64,000 nt of DNA from Bartonella sp. CM31XJBT (lineage in GTDB: Bacteria > Pseudomonadota > Alphaproteobacteria > Rhizobiales > Rhizobiaceae): positions 62,001 through 126,000 of the forward strand of contig NZ_JAQITD010000003.1 in assembly GCF_028618555.1 (NCBI RefSeq). Reading direction: 5' to 3'. The notes below the pieces were generated by a model. The model searched no databases and was not told the DNA's origin. It saw nothing but the letters and a program-made list of their open reading frames with translations. The first letter of the stretch is position 1. Each line of letters opens with the position of its first letter. This document shows, piece by piece, positions 25,952 to 38,791 of the stretch. The position numbers and the translations under genes were made by a program.

Positions 25952-27580
25952 CTACTTTTCTAATGCGCGCAAAGAGCATGACTTAACAATCATTGTGACA
26001 AGAAAAATAACGAATACAACCATTGAAATATAAAAATAAAGCCGAAAAACGTCATCATAAGCAAAAATATTTGCTGTTAACTTAAATTTCTCTATCAACA
26101 TAGAAGTACCTTGCTCACTTCTCAAGCCATTGGGAACAGAAATACCATAAGAAGGCGAAAATAAAGTATTCATCTCACCAGAAATAAGTGGATCAGTAAT
26201 AATAATATTTTGTGTTAAGGACTCAAAGTTCTTATGGGCAAAATAAAACTGTAGGCTGCCAAAAAAAGCCGACCCCATCAATCCCCCTGTCACTTGCGTT
26301 AACAAAAAAACAGCAATAAAACTTAAAACGTAACGCGGTCCTCGCTCACCAGCGATCACAAACCCTTTGAAAAGAGCAGGAGGCAAAAAAAGTGCATAAC
26401 TAAAACTCACCAACCCTTGGCTCAACATCATATCTTTCGGACGCGTTAAATAGTTTACATGACTGTCTAAATAAGCTCCCAACGCCAAACAACCTAAAGA
26501 TAACAAATAAAAATAATCCTCACGCCCCGCCCGTAAAAAAAAGACACAAACAGCCCCCCCTAACAGAATCCCTAATGTCACCGCAAGATACATGGGCGCC
26601 ATCTCACGATTGAGCAAACCAAAAAGATTAAAAAAACCTACGGGCAAATTTGACCGCTCCAATAAAAAAACATGAAAGATCAATAAAATAAAAACAGATT
26701 GGATCATTTCTTTACTGAAAATCCAACGTAAATCAATCAACGGTTTTTCTCTATTAAGCTCAATAATAATAGCAATAGCCAACGAGAAAATAGCAAGTGC
26801 GAGCCCCCAACCAATCCATGGTGCTTCATACCACCAATACAATATGCCAACAGACATGATCACAGCATTTAATCCAAGACCAAGAGCAATCAAACCATAG
26901 CTTATCCAATCTAATTTTTGAATAACCTTACTACGCACAACAGGAGTAAGAGGCAAAGTATAGATACAGACCAAGCTGATAAGAACCAACCCCATTTCCA
27001 GAGCGGAAAGACTGGAAAAACCACCATTTTCCAGCAAATCAGGAGAAATCAAACGTGATAAAGGTGCCGCTAAAGCCGCATTCATATAATTCAAACTAAG
27101 ACCAATAGTAAACTTCTTTGCTGGAGCAAAAGCCTCCATCATATAAAGCAGCGCAAGCGAAGCCAAAGGAGCAGCAGCAATCCCAGCAAAAAAGCGAATA
27201 ATCAATGCAGAACGCAAATCCGTAACAAAGAGCTGCAACACGCAAACCAAAACAAAGCCAAGAATTGATAATTCAGCAAAAGCGCGTAGCCCAAATTGAT
27301 AGCGGATTTTGATCAACATAATCGCTACACTCACATTTGGCGCCATATAGGCCGCTACCAGCCATGTCGTCTCGGCCAAAGTTGCATGAAAATCACCCGT
27401 AAGATGAACAATATTAGACTGAACAATATTAGCCCCTAAACCATAAGCCCATTGCAAAATAAGAGAAGCCAAAATATAAACAAAGCACTTTGGCAAAGGT
27501 CCCGCAAAGACACGACCAGGACGAGGAAAGGGTTTTGCGCTCCTTTTAGCAGACACAACCGTACTCTTTTTTCCGCTCAT
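25952..27580 (-). CDS. emrB: EmrB/DHA2-type MFS drug transporter
   Basis: A 542-residue inner membrane transporter with about 14 hydrophobic segments, the DHA2 size and shape. It is followed by the adaptor EmrA, forming an EmrAB-type pump for export of toxic compounds across both membranes. 'MAPNVSVAIMLIKIRYQFGL' covers the first loop, where motif A is poorly kept. ATG at 27580 follows 'aggaaaagg'. It begins only 23 bp after the atpC stop on the same strand, so read-through from the ATP synthase operon is possible. Confidence 0.8.
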   Translation of the reverse strand: MSGKKSTVVSAKRSAKPFPRPGRVFAGPLPKCFVYILASLILQWAYGLGANIVQSNIVHLTGDFHATLAETTWLVAAYMAPNVSVAIMLIKIRYQFGLRAFAELSILGFVLVCVLQLFVTDLRSALIIRFFAGIAAAPLASLALLYMMEAFAPAKKFTIGLSLNYMNAALAAPLSRLISPDLLENGGFSSLSALEMGLVLISLVCIYTLPLTPVVRSKVIQKLDWISYGLIALGLGLNAVIMSVGILYWWYEAPWIGWGLALAIFSLAIAIIIELNREKPLIDLRWIFSKEMIQSVFILLIFHVFLLERSNLPVGFFNLFGLLNREMAPMYLAVTLGILLGGAVCVFFLRAGREDYFYLLSLGCLALGAYLDSHVNYLTRPKDMMLSQGLVSFSYALFLPPALFKGFVIAGERGPRYVLSFIAVFLLTQVTGGLMGSAFFGSLQFYFAHKNFESLTQNIIITDPLISGEMNTLFSPSYGISVPNGLRSEQGTSMLIEKFKLTANIFAYDDVFRLYFYISMVVFVIFLVTMIVKSCSLRALEK

Positions 27581-27603
27581 GTCACCTTTTCCTGTATACT
27601 CTG

Positions 27604-28020
27604 CTACGCTTCTATCAATACAGCACCATCAGCTGACAACTGCTGGAAAAAAGACTCTATTTTATGATTGTCCTCATCACTTGTCCCTCCTTCTAACGTC
27701 GCTTGAATCTGCAAAATCTGCTGTTCTAATGCATCAAAAGAAAGATTCTCTACAGCCACAACGTGCTCTACCAATAAAGAGCAGCCCGAAAAGGTAATAT
27801 TTGCAACGCCCCCGCATACAGCAAATAATTTTTCACCCAAAGAGGTGCGAACACGAACACTACCCAACACAATACTTGCCACCAATGGCGCATGATGCGC
27901 CATAACTGTCAAATAACCTGAGGCTGAAGGAAGAACAACAGACACTACCTGCTCTGAAAACACAATTTTTTCAGGCGATACAAGCTCAAATAAAAAATGC
28001 TCTTCTCTATTGTTTTCCAC
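27604..28020 (-). CDS. atpC: ATP synthase epsilon subunit
   Basis: The epsilon subunit of F1, which with gamma forms the rotor stalk and inhibits ATP hydrolysis. 'FELVSPEKIVFSEQVVSVVL' and 'GYLTVMAHHAPLVASI' are the conserved beta-sandwich start, followed by a short helical C-terminus. I favour the GTG at 28020, because GGAG lies 6 nt upstream; a GTG four codons earlier would also keep the frame. It is last in the atpHAGDC operon, about 110 bp after atpD. Confidence 0.93.
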   Translation of the reverse strand: MENNREEHFLFELVSPEKIVFSEQVVSVVLPSASGYLTVMAHHAPLVASIVLGSVRVRTSLGEKLFAVCGGVANITFSGCSLLVEHVVAVENLSFDALEQQILQIQATLEGGTSDEDNHKIESFFQQLSADGAVLIEA

Positions 28021-28128
28021 AAAAATCTCCACAATACCCGATATAAGGACTCTCTGTTTTCTTCAACGATGCGTCCTTTTTAACGAAAAATACCCATGAC
28101 AGTTTTTTCTTGAATAAGAAGCTTCTTA

Positions 28129-29760
<1,632 letters not shown>

Positions 29761-29773
29761 TTACCTTCTCCAT

Positions 29774-30685
29774 TTAAAGCGCTTCAGCGCCCGCAATAAT
29801 TTCGATCAATTCTGTCGTAATCTGTGCTTGACGTTGACGATTATAAGCCACCGTCAATTTACTAATCATTTCACCCGCATTGCGCGATGCATTATCCATA
29901 GCTGTCATCTTGGCGCCCATCTCACCAGCAACATTTTCCAGCAAAGCCCGAAAGATTTGCACCGAAAGATTACGTGGTACAAGGGCCTCTAAAAGAGACG
30001 CAGCATCAGGTTCATATTCATAAACAATCGATTGTGAACCTGTGTTATGATCGGTTTGCTCCACAACATCTATTGCCCCAACAGCTGCTTTTGGAGCAAC
30101 CATTGGAATCAAATCCAAAGCTGTTGGACGCTGATTAATTACGGAAACAAATTCAGAATAAAACAGCGTACAGACATCGAAAGCGCCTTCATTGAATAAA
30201 TCAACAATCCGTTGACTAATCATCACTGCCTCTGCAAAACCAATTCGCTTTACAGCATGCAAATCGATATGGTCAATTATCAAGCCTTTGTAATCACGCG
30301 ATAAAATATCCGCGCCCTTTTTACCCACAGTGATAATTTTTACTATTTTATCAGCCGCCAACAATGCCTTAATCTGTTCACGTGCACGACGAGCAATTTG
30401 CACATTAAAAGCACCACACAAACCGCGCTCAGCAGTACACACCACCAAAAGATGCACATCATCGCGCCCCGTACCACGCATAAGAGCAGGCGCATCAACA
30501 CCATCTACATCAGCAGCAACACTGGTCAAAATATCAGCCATTTTCTTCGCATAAGGGCGTGCAGACTGCGCTGCCTCTTGAGCACGATGCAACCTTGCCG
30601 CTGCAACCATTTGCATAGCTTTGGTAATCTTTTGTGTTGCTTTAACCGAAGCGATACGGTCTCTAAGATCTTTTAGTGAAGCCAT
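29774..30685 (-). CDS. atpG: ATP synthase gamma subunit
   Basis: The central rotor shaft of F1, 303 residues. '[20 protein letters not shown]' at the N-terminus and '[20 protein letters not shown]' near the C-terminus are the two conserved coiled-coil helices. It lies between atpA and atpD with gaps of about 20 bp. Length and order are normal for alphaproteobacteria. Confidence 0.96.
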   Translation of the reverse strand: MASLKDLRDRIASVKATQKITKAMQMVAAARLHRAQEAAQSARPYAKKMADILTSVAADVDGVDAPALMRGTGRDDVHLLVVCTAERGLCGAFNVQIARRAREQIKALLAADKIVKIITVGKKGADILSRDYKGLIIDHIDLHAVKRIGFAEAVMISQRIVDLFNEGAFDVCTLFYSEFVSVINQRPTALDLIPMVAPKAAVGAIDVVEQTDHNTGSQSIVYEYEPDAASLLEALVPRNLSVQIFRALLENVAGEMGAKMTAMDNASRNAGEMISKLTVAYNRQRQAQITTELIEIIAGAEAL

Positions 30686-30705
30686 TCAAGCATTCCATCA
30701 ATTCA

Positions 30706-32241
30706 TCACGAGAAATTTTTCGCATAAGTATCAAGAACAGTTATCAACTTATCTTTCAGCTCATCTGTTATTTGCTTTTGCTCAGCAATTGCCTTTAAGA
30801 GATCTTGATAATCACTACGCAAAAGCACCAAAAGTCCCTGCTCAAACCGCGCAACATCAGAAACCGCCAAAGCATCAAGATAGCCATTCACACCCGCGAA
30901 AATAACCACCACCTGTTCTTCTGTTTTGAGTGGAGAAAATTGCGGCTGCTTCAACAACTCTGTCAAGCGCGCACCCCGATTTAACAAACGCTGGGTTGAC
31001 GCATCCAAATCAGAGCCAAACTGCGCAAAAGCTGCCATTTCACGATATTGCGCCAATTCACCTTTAATCGAGCCAGCAACTTGCTTCATCGCCTTAATTT
31101 GTGCAGCAGAACCAACACGCGATACAGAAAGACCAACATTTACAGCAGGACGAATTCCTTGATAAAACAAATTAGTCTCTAGAAAAATTTGTCCATCAGT
31201 AATCGAAATCACATTTGTAGGAATATAGGCAGAAACATCATTTGCTTGCGTTTCAATAACTGGCAAAGCTGTCAACGACCCAGATCCATTTTCCGCATTC
31301 AACTTTGCAGCCCGCTCTAAAAGACGAGAATGCAGATAGAAAACATCTCCCGGATAAGCTTCACGACCTGGAGGACGACGCAATAAAAGAGACATCTGAC
31401 GATACGCTACCGCCTGTTTTGACAAGTCATCATAACCGATCAAAGCATGTTGCCCATTATCACGGAAATACTCACCCATAGCACATCCAGCAAGAGGTGC
31501 AATAAATTGCAGTGGTGCTGGATCAGAAGCAGTCGCTGCAACAATAATAGAATATTCCAGCGCTCCACGTTCTTCTAAAACTTTAACGAATTGTGCCACC
31601 GTCGAACGTTTTTGACCGATAGCCACATAAATACAATAAACTTTATCTTGCTCTCGTCCAGCCCCTTTTTCATGAAAAGGTTTTTGGTTTAAAAATGTAT
31701 CGAGCAAAATTGCTGTTTTTCCTGTTTGGCGATCACCAATCACCAATTCACGCTGCCCCCGTCCAATAGGGATGAGTGCGTCAATCGCTTTCAATCCGGT
31801 CGACATCGGTTCATGGACAGACTGACGCGGAATAATTCCAGGAGCCTTAACATCGACACGACGACGCTCTGTTGCTTTAATGGGCCCCTTACCATCTATA
31901 GGGTTTCCCAACGCATCAACCACACGCCCAAGCAAAGCGGGGCCCACAGGAACATCGACGATAGCGCCTAACCGCTTTACACAATCACCTTCACGAATAT
32001 CACGATCTGAGCCAAAAATGACCACACCAACATTATCAACTTCCAAATTGAGTGCCATACCGCGCACACCGTTTGGAAAGGCGACCATTTCCCCTGCTTG
32101 GACATTATCCAAACCATAAACGCGAGCAATACCATCTCCCACAGAGAGAACCCAACCAATTTCTGAAACCTCAGCCTTTTGGTCAAAGTTTTTGATTTGC
32201 TCTTTTAGAATTTTTGAAATTTCAGATGGTCTAATATCCAT
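30706..32241 (-). CDS. atpA: ATP synthase alpha subunit
   Basis: The non-catalytic nucleotide-binding alpha subunit of F1, 511 residues. '[20 protein letters not shown]' at the N-terminus, Walker A 'GDRQTGKTA' near residue 170 and '[19 protein letters not shown]' are canonical. Its ATG overlaps the atpH stop by one base (TGATG), implying coupling. Confidence 0.97.
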   Translation of the reverse strand: MDIRPSEISKILKEQIKNFDQKAEVSEIGWVLSVGDGIARVYGLDNVQAGEMVAFPNGVRGMALNLEVDNVGVVIFGSDRDIREGDCVKRLGAIVDVPVGPALLGRVVDALGNPIDGKGPIKATERRRVDVKAPGIIPRQSVHEPMSTGLKAIDALIPIGRGQRELVIGDRQTGKTAILLDTFLNQKPFHEKGAGREQDKVYCIYVAIGQKRSTVAQFVKVLEERGALEYSIIVAATASDPAPLQFIAPLAGCAMGEYFRDNGQHALIGYDDLSKQAVAYRQMSLLLRRPPGREAYPGDVFYLHSRLLERAAKLNAENGSGSLTALPVIETQANDVSAYIPTNVISITDGQIFLETNLFYQGIRPAVNVGLSVSRVGSAAQIKAMKQVAGSIKGELAQYREMAAFAQFGSDLDASTQRLLNRGARLTELLKQPQFSPLKTEEQVVVIFAGVNGYLDALAVSDVARFEQGLLVLLRSDYQDLLKAIAEQKQITDELKDKLITVLDTYAKNFS

Positions 32242-32822
32242 CAGCTGACCTCTTTTTTCAATGCAAGCTTAAGCGAAGACAATTTTGTGAGAAGAGACGT
32301 ATCAATTTGAGACGACCCCACACGAACGATTAATCCACCAAGAATTGTTGGATCCACAATGATGTGCAGCAAGACTTTTCCTCCAACAACACCTTCCAAA
32401 GCCTCACACAACTCTTGTCTTTGTTGAGAACTTAAGGGGCGCGCAGAAACAATTTGCGCAGTAACCTGCCTACGAGCGCGTGCAACACAACGCTGGAAAG
32501 CATGTAAAATACCAAATACGGCACTAAGCCTACGGTTTATTACAATAACGCGTAAAAAATTACCAATGACCTGCCCTGCGTTTTTATCAGCAAATTTGAT
32601 GTTTGCACAAACAGATTGCATCACCTTAATTTGCTCTTTAACTGAAAAGAATGGACTAAGCACAAAGAATTTTAAATCCTTATTCTCCAAAACAAGCAAA
32701 AGATCCTCTACTGCCTTTTCAACCTTTTCGACGTTTCCGGCTTCTTGAACGCAATCAAAAAGCGCTTGCGCATAGCGTTGATCTACCAACGGCAGCGGTA
32801 TGAGAGAAAATGAATCCGACAC
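32241..32822 (-). CDS. atpH: ATP synthase delta subunit
   Basis: The peripheral-stalk delta subunit joining F1 to the b subunits, 193 residues from the preferred start. '[20 protein letters not shown]' and the C-terminal '[19 protein letters not shown]' are family signatures. I use GTG 32822, with 'agagg' upstream, because the product then begins like other delta subunits; a longer form from 32891 would add 23 unlike residues. It is the first gene of atpHAGDC. A spacer of about 2 kb full of repeats separates it from priA, a usual close neighbour. Confidence 0.92.
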   Translation of the reverse strand: MSDSFSLIPLPLVDQRYAQALFDCVQEAGNVEKVEKAVEDLLLVLENKDLKFFVLSPFFSVKEQIKVMQSVCANIKFADKNAGQVIGNFLRVIVINRRLSAVFGILHAFQRCVARARRQVTAQIVSARPLSSQQRQELCEALEGVVGGKVLLHIIVDPTILGGLIVRVGSSQIDTSLLTKLSSLKLALKKEVS

Positions 32823-33117
32823 GAAATACCGCCTCTTTCCCTTGAGCGACTCTCTGATAGTTATCAGATGAAATGAAACAGACATTCTCAATCTTAAGAA
32901 TCTTCTTCTTAAAACCTAGAACAAAAATCACTTGGTTTCTAGCATAGACATAGCCGACTCGCAACACCACAAATCGCTGCTTTTTAAAAATTTTAATAAA
33001 ATATTCAAAATATTTTTGAAAAGCATTTTTTTAGATATACAGGATGGCATCACAGTTTTTTTATGCCTCTTTTTGACATTCTCTGAGCGATTTTTTCACT
33101 CTCTTTGATTTTTCTTC

Positions 33118-33149
33118 AAACGCTCTTGTCACCAAACGCTCTTGTCACC
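33118..33149 (+). repeat. Two tandem 16-bp units
   Basis: 'aaacgctcttgtcacc' occurs twice head to tail upstream of the atp operon. No function is visible. The rest of 32823-33350 is AT-rich and must include the atp promoter, which I cannot place. Confidence 0.6.
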
Positions 33150-33349
33150 ATAACAAAACATTCCCTTTATCACCACAAAACCTTTAACGAAAGACGACGG
33201 CGACTGAAAAAGTCTATTATTTCAAACTGATAAGAAAGAAAAAACAATGAATATCCTCCTAAAAATTAAAGAAAAAATTGATCTTTTTTCTTCAAACACC
33301 CACTCCTTTTAAAAAATTTTACCAAGTAATATTTTCTTGTAAGCACACT

Positions 33350-33600
33350 CTTTTAATATACAAAACATTGATTTATAATGATAATATATCATTTTCCATA
33401 CCGGATGAGCTTCAAATATCGAAAGATTCTCTCTTTTCAAATTTTTTTATCAAAATCACTCCCTTGCTTCATCACAAACAAAAAAGGAAATGATTAAAGA
33501 AAACAACACCTCTTATAAACGCTCTCAAGTACTAAGAGTTTTCGTAATACTCAAAGCTAAATAATAAATGGCGCCATTTTATACCTTTATGAAATAAAGA
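33350..33600 (+). repeat. Family A repeat, forward, decayed
   Basis: 'acattgatttataatgat', 'atcgaaagattctctcttt', 'aaaatcactcccttgcttc' and 'cctcttataaacgctctca' keep the family order with many changes. It faces a reverse copy starting at about 33650, making a close inverted pair. Confidence 0.5.
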
Positions 33601-33649
33601 TGGGGAGCCTTAACGTGGTTTTTTCATTCATGAAAGCTTTGATATTCTA

Positions 33650-34175
33650 CACTCGAAAAACATCGTAAAATGAATTCGAGTATGCTGAGAAACATTTGCT
33701 TAAACAAGCATATGAATGTAGTAATACAATAGATGTTCTGTAATATTCCGCTTTGGGCGTTCTGCTTTACATGAAAAATGTGCCCCGTTAAAGAACGAAA
33801 GTAATAAAAGCATGAAACAATGGATAATCTCCATTTCACGACAACGCCTATGAATGCTATAATGGTAACCCCATTGAGCAGCCCCATCTTTACACTTATG
33901 AAAGAACAAGCCGGCACCATCACACACTTTGCCATCTCCCAATTTTACGACAGCCCTTAATTCTTGAGATGATTAGGTATTTTGGTCCTCTCTTGTATAG
34001 TTTTACGCGACACAGGCTCCCCCATCTGTAACATGCAAACGAATGGTTTTGATTGATCAATATAAATAGATTTTAAATAAGAGAATCCTACGATAGTTGA
34101 GGCTATAATATGAATAACGGCATATTATCACTATAAATCAATATTTATTATTTATAAAAATTATTATTATGGATG
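33650..34175 (-). repeat. Family A repeat with integrase N-terminal relic, reverse
   Basis: Reverse copy: 'gggcgttctgctttacatg' and 'ccgttaaagaacgaaagta' (tail), then 'ccattgagcagccccatctt' and 'gaacaagccggcaccatcac' (the GAGLLLHKRKDGAAQW codons), 'ctgtaacatgcaaacgaatg', 'gttttgattgatcaatata' and 'cactataaatcaatattt'. It has the longest readable integrase piece in this gap, but frames are broken. Confidence 0.6.
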
Positions 34176-34457
34176 CTTTTGAAAATTCTAGAGCCGAATG
34201 AATAAGGATGACAACGATGAATGCTCATTTTGACCTTCACGCTCCAAAATGAGTCCGTGTTCTCGTCAAAGATAAATAAAATAGATATATGCAATATTCT
34301 CGCCCTAATCTAGCATACAAACGCAGGTACGACTCGTACAGCGCTGATACATCTTATGAACGCTGCTTCATAAGGCTTTAAGGTCAAATAACATCAAAAA
34401 CACGTCCCTCATTAAGCCCACATAGCGTCACTTTATATGGCACTATATTGCACTGAT

Positions 34458-34725
34458 TTAGAAAAAGCATAGATCAATATCAATTTGAACGCGAATAGAA
34501 TTGGGTATTTTGGGTGTACAGCTAAGCATTTTCAGCCCTTATAAAAAGAATCCGCCTATCAAAAAGATACTGTCCCTCATACAAAAAAGGAGTAAAAGCC
34601 GAAATGATAGTGCCCTCGAAGAAGAGAGGCGCTTCTGCTGGTTCTATAACAAAGATATTTTTTCCCGTAGCTCTACTTAATGCAATGGACATGTATCATA
34701 TTTTGCTGCTTGGATGCTTATTCTG
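34458..34725 (-). pseudogene. Decayed duplicate of the priA 3' end
   Basis: About 265 bp, same orientation, aligning with 34775-35040. Shared blocks include 'gatcaatatcaatttgaacg', 'gggtgtac.gctaagcat', 'ggcgcttctgctggt.c' and 'gatattttttcccgt.g'. It covers the last 75 or so codons and the stop region of priA, with small indels and no open frame. It lies immediately downstream of the true end, about 65 bp away. Confidence 0.85.
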
Positions 34726-34790
34726 AATAATATAAGAGTTCAAGTAAAGCATCTTAAGCAAAGAGACCTTCACTTTATGCGATACTGGTT

Positions 34791-36998
34791 TTAGAAAAAA
34801 CTTTGCGGATCAATATCAATTTGAACCCGAACGGAACTGGGCATTTTGGGTGTACCGCTAAGCATTGCACGTATAAACCCTTGTATATCAAAAGAACGCT
34901 GTCCTTGCAGCAAAAGCCGAAAACGATAACGCCCCCGAACCAAAGCCAAAGGCGCTTCTGCTGGTCCCATAACCGAGATATTTTTTTCCCGTGGCGCTGC
35001 CTGACGCAATGCGCGCGCATAATGTTCTGCTGCTTGGCGCTGTTGTGCAGAGATAATCAAAGAGGCAAGCCGCCCATAGGGGGGCAAATGATAATGCTGA
35101 CGCGCTGCAATCTCACGTGTGTAAAAATCTTCTGGCTGGCATGCAAGTAAGGCTTTGATAACCGGATGATCTGGTTGATAAGTTTGCAATAATCCTAAAC
35201 TTTTCAATCCCACACGCCCTGCTCTTCCGGTAACTTGAGAAAGCAGCTGATAGGTACGTTCACTTGCGCGTAAATCGCCATTGGCAAGACCAAGATCAGC
35301 ATCAATAACGCCAACCAGAGAGAGCTTGGGAAAATGATGTCCTTTAGCGACTAACTGTGTTCCAATAATAATGTCCACATCGCCATTTGCAATGGCTTGT
35401 AATTCGCTTCGCAACTTCCCAATCCCTCCTTTGAGATCTGTTGAAAGGATCAATGATCGCGCTTGAGGAAAAAGCATTTGTGTTTCTTCGGCAATTCTTT
35501 CCACACCCGGTCCACAAGCCACGAGATGATCTAATGTCCCACATTCAGGACAGGCTTGAGGAAGTGGTTCATGATATCCACAATGATGACATTTCAGTTG
35601 CCCTTGCGCACGATGTTCGACCAACCAACTTGAACAATCGGTACAATGAAAACGATGTCCGCAAATTCGGCATAAAGTTAAAGGTGCATAACCACGACGA
35701 TTAAGAAAAAGAAGAGCTTGTTCGCCCTTATCAAGCGTTTGTTTTAAAGCCCTTTCAAGAGCAAAGGAAATAAAGCGCCCCTTTTGCACCCCTCCTTGGC
35801 GCATATCAACCACCCGCAACTGTGGAAGTGCAGCTTCTTTAAAACGGGAAGGTAAATGCACCTTTTGATAACGCCCTTTTAAAACATTGGCTTGGCTTTC
35901 AATCGACGGTGTGGCTGAAGATAAAATAACAGGAAAATGCTCAAAAGAGCCCCGTGCAACAGCCATATCACGCGCATGATAAAAAATGCGCTCTTCTTGT
36001 TTATAAGCGCTATCGTGCTCTTCATCGACAACAATCAAGCCAAGCTCATGAAAGGGAAGAAAAAGCGCCGAACGAGCCCCCGCAACGACACGCACCCGCC
36101 CTTCTGCAACTTGTCGCCAGACGCGTTCTCTACGACGTGGCGTCAAATCAGAATGCCATTCTGCTGCCGCAGCGCCAAAACGTGCATAAAAACGATCTAA
36201 AAACTGCTGTGTTAAAGCAATTTCCGGCAATAAAATTAAAACCTGCTTGCCCTCTTTAAAGGCTTGAGAAACCGCTTCAAAATAAACCTCTGTCTTTCCT
36301 GAACCCGTAACACCATCAAGCAAAAAAACTTGAAACTGAGAAGATAAAACACCTTCCCGCAATAATGTTGCTGCTTCACTTTGCGCTCCCTGCAACTGAG
36401 GGGGACAAAAATCAGGATCAGGCATTGCCACAAGATCAGGAGCAGGAACCTTAACATCTTCAAAAATTCCTAGCGCTTTTAAACCTTCAACAACAGAAAC
36501 CGAAGTTCCAGCCGCATGTGCCAGACCAGAACGTGTCCATATCTTCTCATTACGCACCAATTCCAAAACCCGTGATCGCGCTGGTGTGAGACGTTCTACA
36601 TTTCCACCACAATATCGCAAACCCAGCATCTGCGCTTCCGGCTCTAAAGCAGCCGGTACCGACAAAACCAATCGTGCTACAAGACCAAAAGGTGCCATTG
36701 TATAGCGACTAACAAAACGCAAAAATGTGATCATTTCTGCTTTTAATGGGGGGCAATCAAAAACATGAAGCAGAAAGCGTAATTTTTCACGCGCCACCGA
36801 AGCAGACTTGTGCCCATCGGCTGTCTGCTCTCCAACATCTACAACAAAACCGCAAAGCTCACGCCCCATCAACGGAACCCGAACAAAGGAACCAACGTTC
36901 ACCTCCATAGAAGATGGAACTTTATAACTATAAGCGTGAGCAACAGGAAGAGGAACCAATACGGATACAATCTTTTCCTCTATCATGCTTGAATTCAT
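34791..36998 (-). CDS. priA: Primosomal protein N' (replication restart helicase)
   Basis: A PriA helicase of about 735 residues that reloads the replisome at stalled forks. Walker A 'GVTGSGKTE', the helicase box 'VVDEEHD', 'ILSSATPSIES' and the paired zinc-binding cysteines ('CRICGHRFHCTDCSSW', 'CHHCGYHEPLPQACPECG') are all present. The C-terminus 'VRVQIDIDPQSFF' is typical. The start could be ATG 36998 or 36986; neither has a strong ribosome site. A decayed second copy of its 3' end lies just downstream. Confidence 0.94.
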   Translation of the reverse strand: MNSSMIEEKIVSVLVPLPVAHAYSYKVPSSMEVNVGSFVRVPLMGRELCGFVVDVGEQTADGHKSASVAREKLRFLLHVFDCPPLKAEMITFLRFVSRYTMAPFGLVARLVLSVPAALEPEAQMLGLRYCGGNVERLTPARSRVLELVRNEKIWTRSGLAHAAGTSVSVVEGLKALGIFEDVKVPAPDLVAMPDPDFCPPQLQGAQSEAATLLREGVLSSQFQVFLLDGVTGSGKTEVYFEAVSQAFKEGKQVLILLPEIALTQQFLDRFYARFGAAAAEWHSDLTPRRRERVWRQVAEGRVRVVAGARSALFLPFHELGLIVVDEEHDSAYKQEERIFYHARDMAVARGSFEHFPVILSSATPSIESQANVLKGRYQKVHLPSRFKEAALPQLRVVDMRQGGVQKGRFISFALERALKQTLDKGEQALLFLNRRGYAPLTLCRICGHRFHCTDCSSWLVEHRAQGQLKCHHCGYHEPLPQACPECGTLDHLVACGPGVERIAEETQMLFPQARSLILSTDLKGGIGKLRSELQAIANGDVDIIIGTQLVAKGHHFPKLSLVGVIDADLGLANGDLRASERTYQLLSQVTGRAGRVGLKSLGLLQTYQPDHPVIKALLACQPEDFYTREIAARQHYHLPPYGRLASLIISAQQRQAAEHYARALRQAAPREKNISVMGPAEAPLALVRGRYRFRLLLQGQRSFDIQGFIRAMLSGTPKMPSSVRVQIDIDPQSFF

Positions 36999-37339
36999 CT
37001 TGTAAACCAATCTACGACCTATTGAGCATCAACAAGTCTACACCTTATCTTTAAACACTCTTATAAAATTCATTGCAGGATTCAATCCCCCCCGATCACA
37101 ACACTTTTCTAACAAAAATTCTTTTTAACACGCATTCCCTCACCAAAGTGCCAATATAAAGAACCAATCTCATCGTCTATAACAAAAAACTCTATAGCAA
37201 AAAAACAGCACTATTCTTCTGTGTAAATAAAACGCATCACTATTAAGCATTCAACATGCTATCGGTTAAGTGCATCCTTCAACAAAGCGATCCCATAGTA
37301 TGACCTCTTCCCAACGCACACGTTTATTTTTTTACCGCC

Positions 37340-37465
37340 TCATATCTCAATTTATCTTCAATAAACTGATTTATAAAGATATAATCATTATTTTACCTAT
37401 TGTAATAAAAACCCTCAATACGATGATTTTTTTTCATTTCAAACCCATCGAGGAACATTTGTAAA
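37340..37465 (+). repeat. Family A scrap
   Basis: 'aataaactgatttataaag', 'aaccctcaatacgatgat' and 'ttttcatttcaaaccc' match the outer upstream block of the family. The integrase part is missing. A second scrap, 'cactatgaaatgggtgtgg', lies at 37967. Bases 36999-37340 show nothing else. Confidence 0.35.
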
Positions 37466-37522
37466 TCCTTATTGATGAAAAAGTATCCCATGATTTTAAT
37501 TATAAGGAGAATAATATTGCAA

Positions 37523-37672
37523 ATGGAGCCGTTACAATATTCACCTTGGCTTTGTGCCAAAAAGTGAAAACACGTGTATACATCTTTCAGCTTGATTGAA
37601 AATCAAGCAACAATACAAGCAGCACAAAAGCGTATTTTTGAAGAATGGGGAAAACAGAATAAATCAATGTAA
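37523..37672 (+). pseudogene. Small gene relic with an in-frame TGA
   Basis: ATG preceded by 'aaggaga' (12 nt). Sixteen codons (starting MEPLQYSPWL) run to a TGA, then the same frame continues for 33 codons ending 'AAQKRIFEEWGKQNKSM' and a TAA. I do not recognise the product. A single point change separates it from an open 49-codon gene, so decay is recent or the TGA is a read error. Confidence 0.35.
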
Positions 37673-38137
37673 TTGACCATAAAAAAAACCCTTCATGCGT
37701 AAAATTTTACAGGCGTTCTTCAACAGTGTTTTACGACAAAATAAATCCATCCGCTTTCATCAAAAATAAAGTTAAACATACCCCCTAAAAAAGGAAGGTA
37801 TCTTATGATGCACTCTCAAATATCAAGAGCAATCGCAAATAGGAAATGAGCAAAGTGTTTGATAATGCTAGCTTATTTCCATAAATATAAAAACACCGCT
37901 ACGCAAAGATGCCAATACGCAAAAATGTTGGTACGCAATGAATTCTATGCCTTATCACGAGCAACACTATGAAATGGGTGTGGAAACGATAAATCATATT
38001 TCTTTACCGAAAACGGATACATGATTAACACCATAGCATTCTTGTTCTTTACACAGATATTAATTCTTTCTCTTGCTTTTGCAGTCAACAATAGCGCATA
38101 ACAAAAAATAGGATAAAGCTAAAAAAAGAGGTTAGAG

Positions 38138-38791
38138 ATGAAATTTTTTGTGGATAGCGCCAATATTGAAGAAATTCAAGAGTTACAGAATTTAAGCCTT
38201 GTTGATGGTGTTACCACCAATCCCTCTCTTATCCTAAAATCAGGACGCAATATTCTTGATGTTACAAAAGAAATTTGTGCTCTCGTTAGCGGACCTGTTT
38301 CTGCTGAAGTTGCAGCAACGGAATTTGAAAGCATCATGAAAGAAGCAGCTGTTTTAGCAAAGGTTGCCGACAATATTTGTATCAAGCTTCCTTTAACACT
38401 CGATGGATTAAAAGCCTGTAAAGCCCTCACAGCAGCAGGACTAAAAACAAATCTCACACTTTGTTTTTCTGCCAATCAAGCCTTATTAGCCGCCAAAGCA
38501 GGCGCAACATTCGTTTCACCTTTTATTGGTAGACTTGATGATTGTGGAAATGATGGAAGTGAACTGCTTCATGAAATTCGCACAATTTATGATAACTATA
38601 ACTTTGAAACACAAATCTTGGCCGCTTCAATCCGCACCGTTAATCATGTCAAAGAAGCAGCACTAAGCGGTGCTGACGTTGCAACAGTTCCACCAGCAAT
38701 CTTAAAAGCACTAGTCAAACATCCTCTCACCGACAAAGGGTTGCAAATATTCCTCGACGACTGGAAAAAAACAGGACAAAATATTGCTTAA
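38138..38791 (+). CDS. tal: Transaldolase (TalC/fructose-6-phosphate aldolase family)
   Basis: A 217-residue compact transaldolase of the pentose phosphate pathway. '[13 protein letters not shown]' and '[10 protein letters not shown]' at the N-terminus, the Schiff-base lysine in 'CIKLPLT' (Lys83), '[11 protein letters not shown]' and '[10 protein letters not shown]' are family hallmarks. The subtype question (transaldolase or F6P aldolase) cannot be settled by eye; bacterial homologues of this type in Rhizobiales are usually transaldolases. 'agaggttagag' precedes ATG. Its stop overlaps the convergent lptE stop by 4 bp. Confidence 0.9.
   Translation: MKFFVDSANIEEIQELQNLSLVDGVTTNPSLILKSGRNILDVTKEICALVSGPVSAEVAATEFESIMKEAAVLAKVADNICIKLPLTLDGLKACKALTAAGLKTNLTLCFSANQALLAAKAGATFVSPFIGRLDDCGNDGSELLHEIRTIYDNYNFETQILAASIRTVNHVKEAALSGADVATVPPAILKALVKHPLTDKGLQIFLDDWKKTGQNIA

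Noticed and set aside
36999-38137. Additional genes between priA and tal
   Set aside because: Apart from the small TGA-split frame and family A scraps, no frame has a ribosome site and a recognisable product.
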